Shown here piece by piece: positions 11,640-25,500 of a stretch of 64,000 bases of DNA. Made by a program: the position numbers and the translations under genes. The notes beneath the pieces are model-generated. The model was not told where the DNA came from. It ran no database searches and saw nothing but the letters and a program-made list of their open reading frames with translations. The stretch's first letter is position 1. Each line of letters opens with the position of its first letter. The stretch lies in contig CM039184.1 of NCBI GenBank assembly GCA_008360975.2, positions 45,579,797 through 45,643,796 of the forward strand, in the 5' to 3' direction. Origin of the DNA: Lichenostomus cassidix. Its lineage: Eukaryota; Chordata; Aves; Passeriformes; Meliphagidae.

Positions 11640-11960
11640 ATCGGCTCCACAGGTCCGGTAGATCGTAGTAACCCCAGGCAGTGCTCTGCACCGTGCCAGG
11701 CACGGAGCCTGCCCGTGTCTCCTGGGTTGCCCCCGTGCTGCTGCACAGCTGGCGGCTCTGGCAGGTGGCTGATGGTTGTCAGACAGCTGCTCCGCCAGCC
11801 TGCATTCTCCCCTTGCACGCTGCTCTGCTTCTCCCGGCCCAGCGGGAGCTCTGGGGCCGCAGGGGCTCCCTGCTCACTGTGGCTCCTGGCCGCGGTGCAG
11901 CCTCACAGCGGGCTGACAGCTGCACGTGCTCTGCCACACAGAGGGGCACTGAGGAAAAAT
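11640..11960. other. Isolated GC-rich, CpG-containing patch
   Basis: About 320 bp of GC-rich DNA with some CpGs between AT-rich flanks in the OCIAD2-OCIAD1 interval. Two frames are open for 89-201 codons, mostly because GC-rich DNA lacks stops. It could be a regulatory element, a promoter of a non-coding RNA, or a repeat I do not recognise. Confidence 0.4.
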
Positions 11961-13803
11961 GAATGCACTCTTTTATAAAATCCTCAGGGGACCCTAAAAA
12001 ACACACTTAGGTCTTCAAAGCAAACACAGCCATATACACTGACTGCATGACACTACCAGCAGAAATGTATCCTACTTATCATAGCTAAAATTATTTTCAC
12101 ATTGTTAATAATCCATCATTGATGTTTTGGCATCAGCTACTGTAACCAAATTCACCCTCACCTTTATCAGTTGCACTGTTTTAAAATGCTAGTTATCCTA
12201 AAATAGTTAACAATCGTATTTAAAGTACATAATTAAGCCAAACAATATTATTTATTTTGGCATTAGATTTACAAATAAACTAATTTTAGCTTCATAATTA
12301 AAATCTAATGCACTAGAAATGTGCTTCCTCTTTGAGTTAGTGGGAGTAGAAAAGAATGTGTATCATTCTGTGTAAGGAATTGATTGAAAATTTCAGGGAT
12401 TAGAAGCTGTTCATGCAAAATTTCATATGCTGAAAATGAAATCCTACATCATCAGCAAACAACTGGAAAAACAGCAACACAAAGGTTATGCACTATGGAT
12501 TTTTAATCCTGAATAATTTACTTCAAGTTTTGGCAAAGGAAATCTAACTCTCCATTTCTCCTTCATCTTAAGATTTTTTTCTCCTTTCAAGACTAAGTGA
12601 AAATTGTATTTGAATATCCATTGTATCAGATGATCAGACAGTATCTTTATCATACATCCTTTGTTTGGTTACTGCACCATCACATTATGAAAGTAGCTCA
12701 TACCAGGCTCTTGCTTTTTAGTTTTGCAAAGATATGCTTCTGCTAGACAGAAGACATGATCTTAAACTATGTATTACCATTCTGCCATGTATCTTAAAAT
12801 CTCAGGAAATTTTGTACTGCTCAATCAAAAAATTAACAGCAACTTGATAAAAATGAGTAAACACAGTAAGTATTAAAACACTAATACATACATAGCATTG
12901 TACCTAGTATTTATTAGTATTAAATAGAAAAAACAGAAACAAATACTTCAGATCATGACTGCTATTTACTGATTCTTTCAGTAGCTGTTAGATACAAAAA
13001 CCTGCTTATTTTTCAGCAAGTCTTATAACCAAACAGTTACGCATTTCTGGTTTTGCTATATTGCTTGACTTTCATTAAATAAAAATACTAGTTGCTCATT
13101 TCCCTCATTATTTGGAAAGAAAGAATAATACACTTGATGGTCTTGTGAGCTGGAAATCTGTACCCTGGCCAAGGTCATTCACATGAAGACTCCCTGGTAT
13201 TTCTTGGTTCAGGTTCTAATGCAGGTTAGATGCCTCAAAACTTTTGTATGGTGGTGGTGGTTCATGGCCGGTTCTTACATCAGCAAAAAAAATAGTAAAA
13301 ATATAAACTTGAGGCATATCTGTGTCCAAGCCTGCACTGGCTTCACTGAACTAGCACAAACCCAGGGCAAGAGCCTGAAATGATAACGGGATGCAAATTG
13401 TCCCATTTGTTGCACTGAGTCTAAAATCCAAGGACTTGTGGATTTCTACAAACAAGTTAATAGGAAACTAAACTGCAAAAAATAAAGGGATATTTTTAGA
13501 CCCCTGTTTCATAGAAGACATTAGAGAGAACTTATTCTGGTTGCGAGTCAGGAAGATTGGGCTGCAAACAAAGCCTTCTTATGGCAGGTCTGGTGTGTTT
13601 ATGGGAGCCAAGGAACTGAGCTGGATGTGCCTCCTGCAGCTGGGCAAGGTCCTCTCTCAGGGCCACAAACAGGTCTTTTAGCTTCCAGCAAAGAGTGGAC
13701 ATGTGAGGATTTCTTCCTGAATCTTAAGGAGGCAAGAAAGTTGTGAGTTCAGTCTGGAATATTAATGATTTCCCCAGGTTTCCACAAATCTGCTTAGCTT
13801 TCA

Positions 13804-13834
13804 TTAATCAAATCAAATCAAACCAAATCAAATC
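13804..13834 (+). repeat. AATCA pentanucleotide microsatellite
   Basis: About six units of AATCA/AACCA, with one variant unit. Confidence 0.85.
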
Positions 13835-16250
13835 ACTTTTAATTTACACTTTTCTCTTTCATGTAGCTGTGTTCCAAACAACTTCAGCACGAAAAATAAC
13901 CCAGAAAGCTCAGATTAGTACTTACTTGGGGCTTTAAACATGCTAATTTGGGGAAACACAAAAGCATTCAGGGCCAGGATTTTTGGTAGAGCTTTACCAG
14001 CTATAAAAGAGCTGAGGCACATTTTTGCAACCCTCTTCTCTCTGTTCATGCATATTAGTAACAACTAACTTGGAAATAATGCTACCAGCTCCTTTGAACT
14101 GGCCTGCATATTTTTAAGAAATTGTGAAAATAATTATTTTACAGGTGGTTTTTTTTTAGAAACGTTCATAGTGAAGCATTCAGACTCCTTTCCTGGTGTT
14201 TGATTTAAGGTGTAAGAGTTAATTTTTTAATGTTATTTTTAATTTGAGGAAGAAAATTTACTTAGCTTTAAAATAAACACTGAGTTAATTTGCAATTATT
14301 GACAAATATACAGGTATGATGGCCTGTATGAAAACTTGAAGTATTTTTTAACACCATTGTTCTTTACATCTGGTCACATTGCTTCCAGCAACAGTAATCC
14401 TGCCATCAGCTCCAAGACACTTGGATTCAATTAAAAATTCCCAAAAATGATGGCAGTGCAGTATGAGCAAGCATGGGTGACTGGGTAGCTGCAATGAAAC
14501 CATGAGACTGTAAAGACCCACGCTGAAAGAATGGGTACTAATGGAAGATAAGCAGGAAAAGGGAAGGAAGAAGATTGAATTCCCATGGCACTTTAGTGAA
14601 TCAAGGGCTCAACATACATGTCACTGCAAACTGAATGTGACCCAACTCTGACAAAACATCAGTACCCAATACCTTACTAAATTAACAGCTATGATTGTGA
14701 ACTCTCCTAATGTTTAATACGTATTAAGGATATGATGAAAGCCGAAGAATTTTAAATTGATTGATGGCAAGCCAAACTTGTTTCCAAGCACAAAAAAAGG
14801 TATGTCCTCTCAGAGATAGTAACTAGCTCCAACAGAATGAAAGTTTATATTAAATTTAAAAATCCTACCTGTACATGTTACCTCAAGCAGAACAACATTA
14901 ATTGACATGCCTTTTATGTTCTCCTCTAAGAAAGGAAGAAAAATTCTAATACAATTTATATAGAGCACTGTGCTTGTCCACCCAAAAATATTAATGTGAG
15001 GCAAGACACTTTATGGGAAGCCACCATTGTAGGAATCTGCTCCACTATTATCATCTCAATTTTCTACCTCCTGTTGCTTGCATAACTGACAACTAAGAAA
15101 CTTTGTGAATATTTTCATTATAAAGCTAATCAGCTTTGGAACTGCACATTGTAAACCACGGCAATGCAATTCTGGCAGACTGTGTATTTTCAGAGTTCAC
15201 TCATCACAGCCATGAGAAGTATTCTCTACAAGGTAAATTTCTTATACAACTTCAAGATCATCCAATTAGCACATTAATTATTTCAGAAGATCAGCTTTTC
15301 TGAAAGCAATCTTCCCGTTTCGATTATTTTAAGTAGTATTTGGCTCTTTAGGCATCTTCCTCTTTCCCCTCTTTTTCCACCTCGTTTCAGCCATTTGCTC
15401 TGTACAACTACCCCCAATTAGCTTCTTATTTATGCTGTTCTGCTCCAATCCACTAAATCAATAAGGTCTTTGAGAACTTTCAACTTGGTAGGCAAGTTGT
15501 TTTTCAACTCCAACAAGGATGTCAGGAATGCTTTTATGCTACCAACTTCACCATGGTTTTTGCTCCCTTATAGCCCAAACACCCAAATAAACAATGCTGT
15601 GAGATGAAACTGCACAGGTGAGAACATGAAAATCCCTAAGTGAAAGCAACGTTTTGATTGAAACAGCAGGTGATGCAAAAAACCAGGAAATACTCTTCAC
15701 AGTTTTCCCAATGTAGTTATTTTCTTACAGGGAATAATAACGAAGTATTCCATTGCTTGGGATCTCTTCTCCATAAACATGGGGGTTTTGTCATGACTTG
15801 CAAAAATTGAGAAATAAGGCCAAATATACAGAGCCTAACATTAACAATCAATATATTATTCAAGCTTTTACCAAAGTTTGTCAGGTTTAGCCTTCTGCAC
15901 TTAAATGTAGCTGTTTTCAATACCTGCAGTTTCATTCAGTATTTTCTTTAGAAATTATTGTCTGTAGAAAGCCATTGTGGGCAAGTCAGAGTATCAGTCT
16001 AAAAATACAGGTGGCACCATGAAACAGTTTTGAAAAAGTTATAGTTACTTCTGTGTCTTGCTCAGCTCTTCAGCCCTTTTGCTCTCAATGGTTTAGTAGT
16101 ATTGCTTATACAACAAACCAACCATGACAAGAAGTTCCCAGCATATCACTTTCAGACAAAGTGAGAGGTGAGTTCTACAGGTAACTTTTAATGCAAATCT
16201 TGAAAATTTGAGAAGATTCTGATATTCCCTTCTCAATACATGGGATTGCA

Positions 16251-16256
16251 TTTATT
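16251..16256 (-). terminator. Candidate OCIAD1 polyadenylation signal
   Basis: TTTATT on the plus strand is AATAAA on the minus strand, about 300 nt after the OCIAD1 stop. Further copies lie downstream (for example near 12909), so a longer 3' UTR is possible. Confidence 0.4.
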
Positions 16257-16558
16257 TACATGTATTTTTACCTTTTGTTATACGTTCATATTACCAGTTA
16301 CCCTTTTCATTCTTAAACAACAGCACAAATGGTTTATAGTCATGACACCTCACAATAGCCTTGTTTTCAATTTATGCAAAATTAAAAAAAAATTAAGCAT
16401 AAATACATTTTTTAATCTTCTGGAAAGTCAGGATTTTCTCCTCATTTACTGATAGCTGTGTCTGGCAGAGCACAACACAGGTGCTGATACTCATGACTAA
16501 TCTAGATGAAGTTCAAGTTCGCTGACGAGGTAATTTTCTTCAGCTCTTCATTTGACTC

Positions 16559-16596
16559 TTACTCATCCCAGGTATCTCCATATTTGTTTACTTTAA
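16559..16596 (-). CDS. OCIAD1: OCIAD1 exon 8, C-terminus and stop
   Basis: 38 nt after acceptor TTCTTTAG. Encodes (V)[11 protein letters not shown] and TAA at 16559-16561, identical to the human C-terminus. Confidence 0.95.
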
Positions 16597-19500
16597 CTAA
16601 AGAAAAGAAAAAACAAAAGTAGTCACGTGATAGTTTAACTGCAAAAGTTTATCATGTACAGTGCCAAAAGTATAATGAAGTGCATTGTCATCTGAAGTGG
16701 TGTGTGGGGAGAGTGTCAGTCACAGCACAACAGACATCTAATTAAAGCTACTTTTGAATAAATGGGGAGAAGAGTTTGTTAATCATTTTACCTTAATGAA
16801 TTAATATTCAATCAGGAGGCCTACTGTGCTAATTCCTGGTCTACAGAATTGCTAATTACTTTGAAACAAACGTAACATGTGGATGAAACAAAGACAATTG
16901 GAGGAAACAGGCAAGGAATGTTACAATAAATAATGAGGCTACATAATCTGGTTACGTGCACAGTTGGATGGATTCAGGATAGTTAAAAACACAAAGACAA
17001 ACAAACAGAAATCAGTAATCCCTACTAGGAAACTACTCAGCCATTATTATTTGGCAGTTTCCTTCACCATAGGAGTGAGTCAGTGAGGAAAAAAGCCAGG
17101 GTACTAGTCTAACAGCTTTGTTCAAAAGTGTGTCACTTAACTGAACAACAACCAGAAAGTGAAAACAGGCTCTCTTGAAAGTGAGTTGCAAAGTCCTCTG
17201 TAACTGACTGCCATCACTGAAAAGGTTAAGGATGGCTGTACTTGATCCAATAGGAATGCTGACACTAGTCAGGCACCCCTTTATGATCTCCTTGCAAGTT
17301 AATTACTAAGCTCACCGTTTATTACTAACTGTGCAGCAGAACAAGTGGAATAGAGCAAAATGCCTGCTCCTTGTCTCAGTGAGCTATCAGCAAACTGAGC
17401 ATAATGCCCTGACAAATCTCTTTGGAGTGACTGATATTGGCAGTGAAACAAAATGAGAAGCTCTCTCAAAGTACGATTTGATTTCCATTTCTATTAACCA
17501 TGGCAGCTGAACAGGCTGCACTCATTCCCTGGAAAATGGGCCAGTCTAGATCACTATGCAGATGCACGTTTTTGTGCTGCTGCAAGGAAGGGAGAAGGCA
17601 CTGGCAGATGGAAGTTAGGGATTGCTTAATGCTGGTTTAAACATGGTTGGGTATCCTTTCTGTCCTTGCAAGGAAGGGCAGAAACCACTGTCTCTTATTT
17701 GCTAGGGACCCAGAGATAAGAGGATGAACCAAGGGGTGGTGACTCAGAAAGTATGAACAGGCACACAGCAAGTAACATATCCAGTACAACACAAGAAGCT
17801 AAATCGGATCTTAGCCTGCAACATCAGTGTAATCCCAGAACTGCAGATTTAAATGCACTTGCATGTGTAAACCATTCCTGAATTTTTGTATTCCCTCCTT
17901 ATTCTTTTTCCCTAAAAATGCTTTAAAAGGTCTATTTACAAATCTCATGCACTGCTCAGTTTTATTCTCAAAGCCCAAGTACAGTCTTCAAATGGAACAC
18001 AGAAATATAACAGAAAGAATACAGTATTTGGTCAACATTTTATAGAGGTTTTTTATAGACCTCAAGTACCTAAAAATAAAGTAACAAATTCATATTCTCA
18101 TTTCACAGACACAGCATTTGCCATGGAATATGGCAAAGTTTTCAGAATGCTGCTTAACATTTCTGTGTATGGTTTTCAAGTGACATTTCTAGGCTTTCTA
18201 TTTGTGAAGAAGTCTCTTGAAAAAGCACATTGTATAAATCCATGAAGTGTCAGCCGATGGAATTTGAAAGCAATCTGAAACCACAGTTTCAATAATTTTT
18301 TCATGTCTCATTGGGCACAGTCACATGATAAGAGAAAAAGCCTTTTATCCTTGAAATAACAGATTAAAATCATTACACAAAAATGATTTATCATTTTTCT
18401 TTCAAGACTGCAGATCTGTCCAAAGATAGATGATCTGCAGAAAGTAATTCACAAGCATCAAATAGACTGACACTCTTAAGCAACACTGTTCCAAAGTTCA
18501 ATATTACTGCTTCAGAACTTTTTGCTTTAACACACTCTTCTATACTTATTCTCACCCATTATGCCAAATAGGAGACAATGACTATTCCTGCAAGTCTTGT
18601 TGCAACATGGCTGACAAGGCTGGGCACTGCATGCAAACCCAGACAATTCAAGGTGACTAGTCCAGCAGTGTGTTAAATAGTAAAACATTCCTCTTGCTAC
18701 AATCATTTTCACAGATGCCACATTAACTTAAAAAAGTTCTACAGCAAGCAATTATGAATTGCTTCTGTGTCTCCTTTTCAAAAAACTGATTGAGTCAAAA
18801 AGTTGTCTGAATAGCGTCTTATTCTTCAGGACATTGCATTCTTATTTTGCTCTATAAAGTTTTCTTTTTCACTGTGAAAACAAATCTCAATATTGCTGCC
18901 AAATACCATTTCCTTCCTCTGGGTTTTAATGTAGAAAATGAACCTCTACAAACAATGCCTCTATAGAAATCCACTAATTCCACATGAAACAATTCACAAA
19001 AATAAATACCCTCCCCTTCAAACCATCAACCATGTGCTCTATTTTGAGAGAACAATGCTATCTAAAACACACCCCCCTCCCATAGCTAAAACTCTTTGGT
19101 ATAGCTCTGAGTTCAGAGAATTCTTTGTTGAAAGAGGTTGCTCGATATACTCAATCAAGCAAAACTTACAAGCTTTTCAGTCTGGCACTAAGCAACATGA
19201 CTAAAGAAAGGGAATTATAATTTTCTACTGGATTATCAAAATCTTTAAAAAAATAATTAATCCAAAATAGGAAACTACAGACCAAATGTATCACATATGA
19301 GATAACTGCAGATACTCTAAATATAAATTGCTTAAAAGGTATGGAGAATGAACCTTTGTGTTTGCAACCATTTTTAACATTATGGCAAATATTTTAATTT
19401 GGCAAGTACTTCTGTAAAACAGTATATCACCTTCCTTAGCTGGTTTTTCTTGTGAAAACTTGCTTGGAGTTTCTGCCTTTGGTGGTAGCATTACATCATA

Positions 19501-22500
19501 CGTCCCTCTGTGTTTATTCCTTAATTCTTCATATGTGATGCCTTTTTTTTTACGACTTTCTTCTGGAATTGGTGCAGGTTCTGAAAACAAAACAGAGAAA
19601 AATACTAAATATGGCATAACACACCAAAATTTGGCTTCAACATGTTCTAGAATACCAGTTAATTACTGCTCAATCCCAAATGAAAAGGAGCATGACAGCT
19701 GCAATTCTACATACAACAGTGAATGTATAAGGTCTTCAAGTAATCCATTCCTTTTACCCTTTTAATTTTGTCAAACTGCTTTGAAACACTGGCAGTTAAT
19801 TAATTTTCTTCATTTTACCAAATGGAAATTCTAACAACCATGTGGTAGTTGATGGACAAAATGGTTCTGGTCACTTTATCTAAAATTTATGATAATTATA
19901 CATTTGAGATATATAATATATGATTTCTGAAATCTAGGTGAAGCTCAAGGGTTTGCATTAAGGCTTTAAATTTTGCTTTCAGAGAATTAGGACAGCATCT
20001 ATCATACGTTGCCTGATAAACATTTGACCCTTTTGTCTATATTTATAATGCAGAATCTTGGTTATATAATAAAGGTTTTACCAACTATTGATATTTGTGA
20101 TGAAATGCACTAACAATTTTCCTGACACATTTACATCTGATACTTTCATGTAATTATAACCAAGTTGCATGAAAGGGCTTTTTTAGTGAAATAAAACATT
20201 TTTCATAGAGACGTTAAAAAAAATCCAACTAATTCAAAGTACAAAACTCTGCATTTGACAGTAACTTCCTCCTTTGTGTAGCAGAGACACCTGAATTCAG
20301 AATCCTGTGTTTGCCCTGCAATAGCTGAGGACAGTTCATACTGGAAGGATGGGAACAGCTGCATAGTACAGTACTTGAAAACCATTTTAGTTCTCTTTGA
20401 GAAAATCAGACTGTTGGTGGACAGAACACAATATCCATTCCACTCCCAGGAGACACAAATGTTTGTCACATTATGAAAAAATTTTAAAAAAGTTTAATGT
20501 CACAGATTTACAGCAACATCCAGTCACAGTCCCACGGATGGTGGAACTGCAATCACCCTGGAAGGGCCAGCAGGCAATTGGTAGGCTGTGGTTTATTCAG
20601 TACAATGAAGGGATGCCATATTCACCCTTTTTTCAATCAAAGAGAACTTTCAGTCAGACTGAGTTTTTTACACAACAGTTTAGTTCCACAACAGATTACA
20701 CCTTGTAAGTTAATTCAGGATCTTTACTTGCAATTAGAGCTAGATAACATGAGAAAACCCTGAAGTTTGCAGTTAGAACACAAATTAAAATATGTATTTA
20801 TGTTCTGTGTAAAAACAATTATTGTAATTCTTTAAGCTCTTTCAGTCAAAATCACTATATTGTGCCATGTGTGTTTGCACAGGGTGAGAATATAGTTTAG
20901 TAAGAGCAGTATCTAAAAGCAAGGCAAGAGTCTTTGCAGTACAGACTGCTAAATACTGAGACTCACCTTGAACAGTGTAATCAGTAATTCCTGTAGGTGA
21001 AGATTCATTCAGGGAAGCACTGAATGGAATAGGTTCATAACTTGAGAGGGCTCTATCTGTTGAGCTGAAATCATCTGAATAGCTAGAAGAAGGTGAGAAT
21101 CCAGCCCTTGGAGAAGAAGACTCAGTAAATGACTGAGAAGGTGTGTCTGAAAATTCAGATTTCCGACTGGAACGGCTAGAAAAGAATACAACTAAATATG
21201 AAATACAAAAATATTAAAGTTAAAAATTGAATTATAAGATTAACAATACTTGCAGTTCAAGAAAATGTTCCTTCGTTTTAAACAGTTTAGTTTCCAACTG
21301 AATCATATTTTAAAAAGTTTGGAATGTGTTGGGTGTTTTCTTTACATTGCAAAGATTTCTAGAGTCACTTCCCCAACATTCTTCCCTTCCTCACAGAATC
21401 TTAGCTCATACCTGAAAACCTCTAGAATAGGAGAGAAAAGAGACAAAGCATATTGCACTTTACAAGACTAAAGTTACAATCCTTTTCCCCAAGGAATCTT
21501 GAGACAAAAACATCCCACATCAGACACAAATAGTACAGTGTGTGCCCACAGTGGTAGTATGAACTATAGTTAATTTTAGAAGTATTTTAGGAAGAATTTG
21601 GTATGTAAAACTCTTCATCATTAGAAGGTGCTGTAATTGATCAGTACTGAACAGCAGAAGAAGAATGAACAGCCATCCTGGGGAAATTAAATTATGAAAA
21701 TCATTCAAATTGCTGAATTCTGCAGAAATATTAATGAATTTTCTCTTGAAAGAGAAAGGTAATATCATATAAAGGATATTCTGGAAACAGGTGCCAGATA
21801 TTCTAAAGTATTTGCTATATTCTTAAAACGGCCTTGCAGGCCACTACATAACATGTCCCTCTATTGGAAATGCCACCACTTGGTGCCACTAGAACATCTC
21901 TAGACTATTTATTAATTTTTCACATTTAAGTTCTACTTAGCTGTACTTCTATCTTCTATGAAAAACATTCTGAATTAGTCTTTAATTCTCATAATAAACA
22001 TACAGAGCAAAACCATTATATTGCCTCAATTATGTTTTTAAAATATATGCAAATACAATTTTAAAGAACTACCTAATTTTTTAGCTCCATATAACTTTTT
22101 AACTGCAAATCAAATTACCAAACTACCTAGGAAAATGTACTGATTTCTATTGCTGGCATAAAAGGGTAGTGTGTATGGATAATAATGCAATTGAAATAAA
22201 TTTAAATTATTCATTCAATGAAGAAAAAGGAATTTATCACTCAGGAAGTAAAGCTTCACAGATACAAATGGGCCATTAATGGTTGAAGAGATGTATTGGT
22301 GCAACAGATGATGGCACTTAAACAAGGTCTCATGTAAACACAGTTAATGAGCATGACAATTTCATATTAGAAACTAGAGGGGGGTGAAGGGACAAGTCCA
22401 ACTCCAGCTCATTCTATACAGTAAGCGTATGAAGTGGTAATTCCTAAATTATGTTTTATGTCGTAAAATCATAAACATTTCAGAATAAAGGTAAATTTTG

Positions 22501-25500
22501 CAGACAAAATAAAAACTGTCATATATCTGAATTTATAATGTAATTAAGAATTTAAGCAAATCCTTTATAAACATTTAACAAATCTCAGCACATACATAGG
22601 AGGACTACTACTCACTATCCAAACACTATTCTCCCAGTTTTGAATCAAGGGTTTAAGTGACATATTCTGAAAGCAGCTTGCAATTAAAAACCAGTTGAAG
22701 TAGAAAACATTCTGGAAGAAAACAGGAAATAGTTTTAAGAACCTGATGAGTTTCTCATATGCACAGCATAATGCTGTTACAGATGTAAAGGATTTAAACA
22801 AACAGCAGTAAGTTTGACCACCATGCTTCTTCCTGCACTGATATTGTTTACTGATCTCTTTCCTTTGATAAACACTGAAATCATTTCCACCCTTTTCCTA
22901 CTTCAATCAAACTAAAGTATGGGAAAAACTTCCAGAATGTAACACTATTTTATTTCAGTTAATTTAGTTCACTTCTAAACACAACTTATGCTGTCACCCT
23001 TCTGTAACTGAATTCCATGGGAAACACTCTAAATTTTACAAGGAATAGAGTTTGCTAAATAAAATGTTTATTTTTCTACTCCTCAAAGTGATCAGTTGTA
23101 TGTAAAGAGCTCAAAATACATATTTTATAGCTTGCCAACTGATATGGATACAGATTCCTGAAAGCAGTAGATTTGAGGTAATGGGGAATGAGCGAAGGTG
23201 CAGCTCTGAGGGTCTTTGAAAGCTGCAAAAGTAGTATTCATCTGTTAGTGTTTAAAATACACTATTCAAAAATATGTTTTAAATTTAAAAGAGAATTAAA
23301 TTCTTACTTAGGTGAACTATGTCTCTGAGCTTGTCGTAGAACATCTCCTATTGGGGAATCCTTCAGTTTCTTAAATTTCTCGCTACAGATTGGCAAGTAG
23401 GATATCTTTCCAGCCAGGTATCCACACATTCCAGCAACTTTTTAAAAAGAAAAAAAAAGTGGGTTTATATGCTGTACTGTAATGTCCAACATAGCTTTAA
23501 AAAATAATTTCAGATAAATCATGTAGTACCTTGACTATAACAAAGACAACCAGTTTAGATCTAAACCAAAAACATGCAGTAATCATCTCTGCTTCTTCTG
23601 CAGACAAAGAGTACTAAAACCAAATGCGACAGCTGAACAGAGACAGAAAGCAATGATTTAGACATGGCGTGAGCATCAGATGATTGCAGCTAATACTTGA
23701 TGAATGAAAAGTGGCAAAAAAAGAAAAATAATTGCATCATTTTTTCCCAAGATCCAGAAATCACAATTAACTATCAAACATGATAAACCAGACAGAAATA
23801 AATACAGGAAGTAAATTCTGCTCATTTAATCCATCAGTCAGATCCTGAAAGGCTTTCACTAGTATGAAGAGAGGTCTAAATAAACCCAGCATTAGGCTCA
23901 GTATCTTCTGAAAAGGATTCTTTGATTTGGCTGCCAGAGGGCAAACAACTGAATTATCGGAACCCTTGCAATCACTAAGCAAACACTTTCAATTTAGTGC
24001 ATGAGCTATTTCCATCTGCTGCACAGAACATAAGAATAAATTGTCAAGATAGCTCTTTCTGGACTTGAAACTTATGATTTCCATCAATTGGTTCCTTCAA
24101 ATTTTATGATTGGGTCAGTGGAGTATGAAGGATTCTGTGGGAATTAACAGTTTTGTTGTCGACTTTGTAGGAGAAAATGACCAGACCCTTCTTTCATGTG
24201 CAATGAGTACTTCCTAAATATAAAGACTAAAAAGTCTGAATTATCTTTAAATCAGGAAAGAGTTAATTACCAGTAACATTAATCCTCTGCAGTTCTCAAC
24301 TGTAGATTACATTGCCTGGCAATCAATATAAAAGGGGATTTTACCCTAGCCTGCTGTACTGGTACTGAAATTGCAACTCCTGTTCTAATGTCCTATTTTC
24401 AAAAGAAGGTTTGAAGTCCTTTCCCAAGGGAAAAGAGAAGAACAGCCACATCTATGAGTGAAGTTTATGGATGAGGAATACAAAAGTTTAGCTGTCTAAC
24501 AGGTTAAAAAACAAACCACCTCGAATACAATACATATGAGCAAAGAGAAAAATTACAAGCCCTTAAGTCAGCCTAAGAAGAATTCAAACTAAACATTTAG
24601 CAAAATAAAGCTTACAAGAAAAGCTGATTAATCTTTTGCATAAATTACAAAGAGAAAGTCTCTTTTTCTTGAGGCTTTCTAGTCAAGAAAAGGGGAAGTA
24701 GCTCCCTGGAAGATGTTTCACTCAAAGTAGTTATTGGCTAAAGTATTTGGTTTATTTTATTACAGAATTAACAGCCAGATGATCCACATTTTTGAAGCTA
24801 GCACAGTAAATTAGATATTGCTGTTCTTTGCTTCTTCTGTATTCACTGTGATAAGATCATAGAGAAGGTGATTAGACATGGCCAGGTCCCATGCAGACTA
24901 ACAAGAAGTACATACAGAGACATATGAATTCTTCCCTGCTTTGTCAGAGGGAGCACCAATAGCTCTGTGCTGTGTTGAAAGGGATGCTGTCAATGTACTA
25001 TATCAGCCATTACTAACTAGAAGTTTCAGGAAATTATCAGAGTACCTAGGAAACTACTGAGAAAAGCATAGTAATTCCTATAGGCAGAACATCCTGGCCA
25101 GCCCAGCTGCACCTTCTTTTTTCCTGATTTCAAAAAATAAGGTCTGTTAAATAAGAAGAATGTGGCCCTTATGTGTAGGAGTGATTGGGGAAATAGCAGT
25201 TCTATTATTTATTAGAAATGTTTGTGTTATACCATTGTTTGGTGTTCAAAGAAAGCAAGCAGAATTTAGCATAAACAACTGGGAGCCCTAGTCTCTCACA
25301 TTCATTTATCTGCTTAAACAACACTTCCTCAACCACAAATCATGGGGTTTACCCTCTTCCCACTGAAGTAAACTAGCTGTATCTGTGTAGATTGGCAAGA
25401 TGGCAACTTCCTGTTTTACTGTCCTGTATTACATTGAAAAGGTTAATTTATTAATTTAATAATTTATTTTTGATTATACTTAATCCAAAAATCATTCAGG

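Larger units (their letters stand above)
6607..16250. other. OCIAD2 3' UTR and convergent intergenic region
   Basis: AT-rich DNA between the two tail-to-tail genes. It must hold both 3' UTRs. Apart from the candidate exon at 9539, the GC-rich patch at 11640 and an AATCA microsatellite at 13804, I see no gene. Confidence 0.6.
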
